A stretch of 7,726 nucleotides of DNA from DATIRA01 sp964553405 (GTDB lineage: Bacteria > Pseudomonadota > Gammaproteobacteria > Steroidobacterales > Steroidobacteraceae), in contig CAZKLS010000118.1 of the NCBI GenBank assembly GCA_964553405.1, positions 1-7,726 on the forward strand. Direction: 5' to 3'. The position numbers and the translations under genes were made by a program. Positions within the stretch are counted from its first letter, which is position 1. Each line of letters opens with the position of its first letter. The notes beneath the pieces were generated by a model. The model was not told the DNA's origin and did no database searches. It worked only from the letters and a program-made list of their open reading frames with translations. This document shows positions 7,290-7,726 of the stretch, in pieces.

Positions 7290-7726
7290 TCACCGGAAGA
7301 TGCCGTGCTCCAGGATCGTGCCGTGCCCGACAGGCCGTCCGACCGCGATCCACAGGCTCCAGGCATCGGTCGTCGTTCCGCCGAGCCCGACCGTCAACGG
7401 CCCGACGATGGTCCGTCCGCGAACGAATACCGATGCGCCAAGGATGTCCTCGCCCGGCAGACCGTCCACGCGGTCGTAGGTGCGGCCGGCCTGGAGGCCG
7501 AGACCGGCGTACAGCGCGTCGCCGCGGATCGCCAACGTGTCCCTGAACTTCCACGAGTAACCGGTTCCCACCGTCCAGTAGCCGTCCACGCGCAACTCGC
7601 CCAGCTCGTAGCCGGGGAAGCTCGACGGACCGCCGAGCGTGAAGGCCCGGTCCGGAGGGAGGTTGCCATCCAGTTCTGAACCGCCGGCCGCCGTGATCCA
7701 CCAGACGTCGCCCGCGAAGACCGGCA
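7290..7726 (-). CDS. Omp85/D15-type outer-membrane beta-barrel protein, C-terminal fragment (start beyond right edge)
   Basis: 144 codons are visible on the minus strand before a TGA; the frame stays open to the window edge. The sequence alternates polar and hydrophobic residues, with many Gly and aromatic residues, as in transmembrane beta-strands. FTLGG (28-32 of the fragment) followed by FPGYE (36-40) matches the barrel region of Omp85 proteins, where the L6 loop normally has V/I-R-G-Y/F. The end, with strands around GASVFVRG, VGPLTVGLGG and SLWIAVGRPV, resembles the last strands of the D15 barrel, best known to me from patatin-like phospholipases such as PlpD. The Arg of the L6 motif is replaced by Pro, and the chain continues about 12 residues past the GRP that commonly ends such proteins. 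Whether a patatin or POTRA domain precedes it cannot be seen. It converges on the gamma-glutamyltransferase gene with 19 bp between stops and no obvious terminator. Confidence 0.72.
   Translation of the reverse strand, partial: PVFAGDVWWITAAGGSELDGNLPPDRAFTLGGPSSFPGYELGELRVDGYWTVGTGYSWKFRDTLAIRGDALYAGLGLQAGRTYDRVDGLPGEDILGASVFVRGRTIVGPLTVGLGGTTTDAWSLWIAVGRPVGHGTILEHGIFR

Noticed and set aside
7204..7701. 165-residue minus-strand open frame across the ggt end and barrel gene
   Set aside because: Arg/Gly-rich shadow in another frame; the barrel frame shows the Omp85-like pattern and stays open to the edge.

Overview
This window is GC-rich, gene-dense DNA from a diderm bacterium, most likely a proteobacterium. 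The evidence is a Tat-exported membrane-bound type [NiFe] hydrogenase subunit, a lipoprotein signal on a gamma-glutamyltransferase, and the end of an Omp85-like outer-membrane beta-barrel. The codons end mostly in G or C, so long spurious open frames lie antisense to almost every real gene. The exact taxon cannot be fixed from sequence reading alone. I found no rRNA, tRNA, insertion sequence, phage gene or CRISPR array.

Layout, left to right. (1) 1-712, minus: N-terminal two thirds of a [NiFe] hydrogenase small subunit, cut by the window edge, carrying both extra cysteines that mark O2-tolerant enzymes. (2) 713-966: a spacer with a 7-bp inverted repeat. (3) 967-2055, minus: an exported YVTN/YncE-like beta-propeller protein. 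(4) 2056-2211: a divergent control region. (5) 2212-2790, plus: a beta-class carbonic anhydrase-like protein. (6) 2765-3526 and 3523-5322, minus: a GNAT acetyltransferase whose GTG start overlaps the stop of an upstream MsbA-like ABC exporter, forming a two-gene operon. The tail of the acetyltransferase gene overlaps the tail of the carbonic anhydrase gene by 26 bp. (7) 5323-5485: a second divergent region with two inverted repeats. (8) 5486-7270, plus: a lipoprotein gamma-glutamyltransferase. (9) 7290-7726, minus: the C-terminal end of an Omp85/D15-type barrel, cut by the right edge.

How the genes work together. Only the ABC exporter and GNAT pair has direct evidence of coupled expression. 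Several products act outside the cytoplasm: hydrogenase on the periplasmic face of the inner membrane, beta-propeller in the periplasm, GGT as a lipoprotein and the barrel in the outer membrane. Hydrogenase beside carbonic anhydrase would suit an organism that oxidises H2 and handles CO2/bicarbonate, but the two genes are separated by the propeller gene and lie on opposite strands, so this is only a suggestion. I see mostly ordinary gene families here and no convincing new multi-gene system. The points most worth a second look are the O2-tolerance signature, the coupled exporter-acetyltransferase pair, the C-terminal CxxC on the propeller and the noncanonical barrel end.
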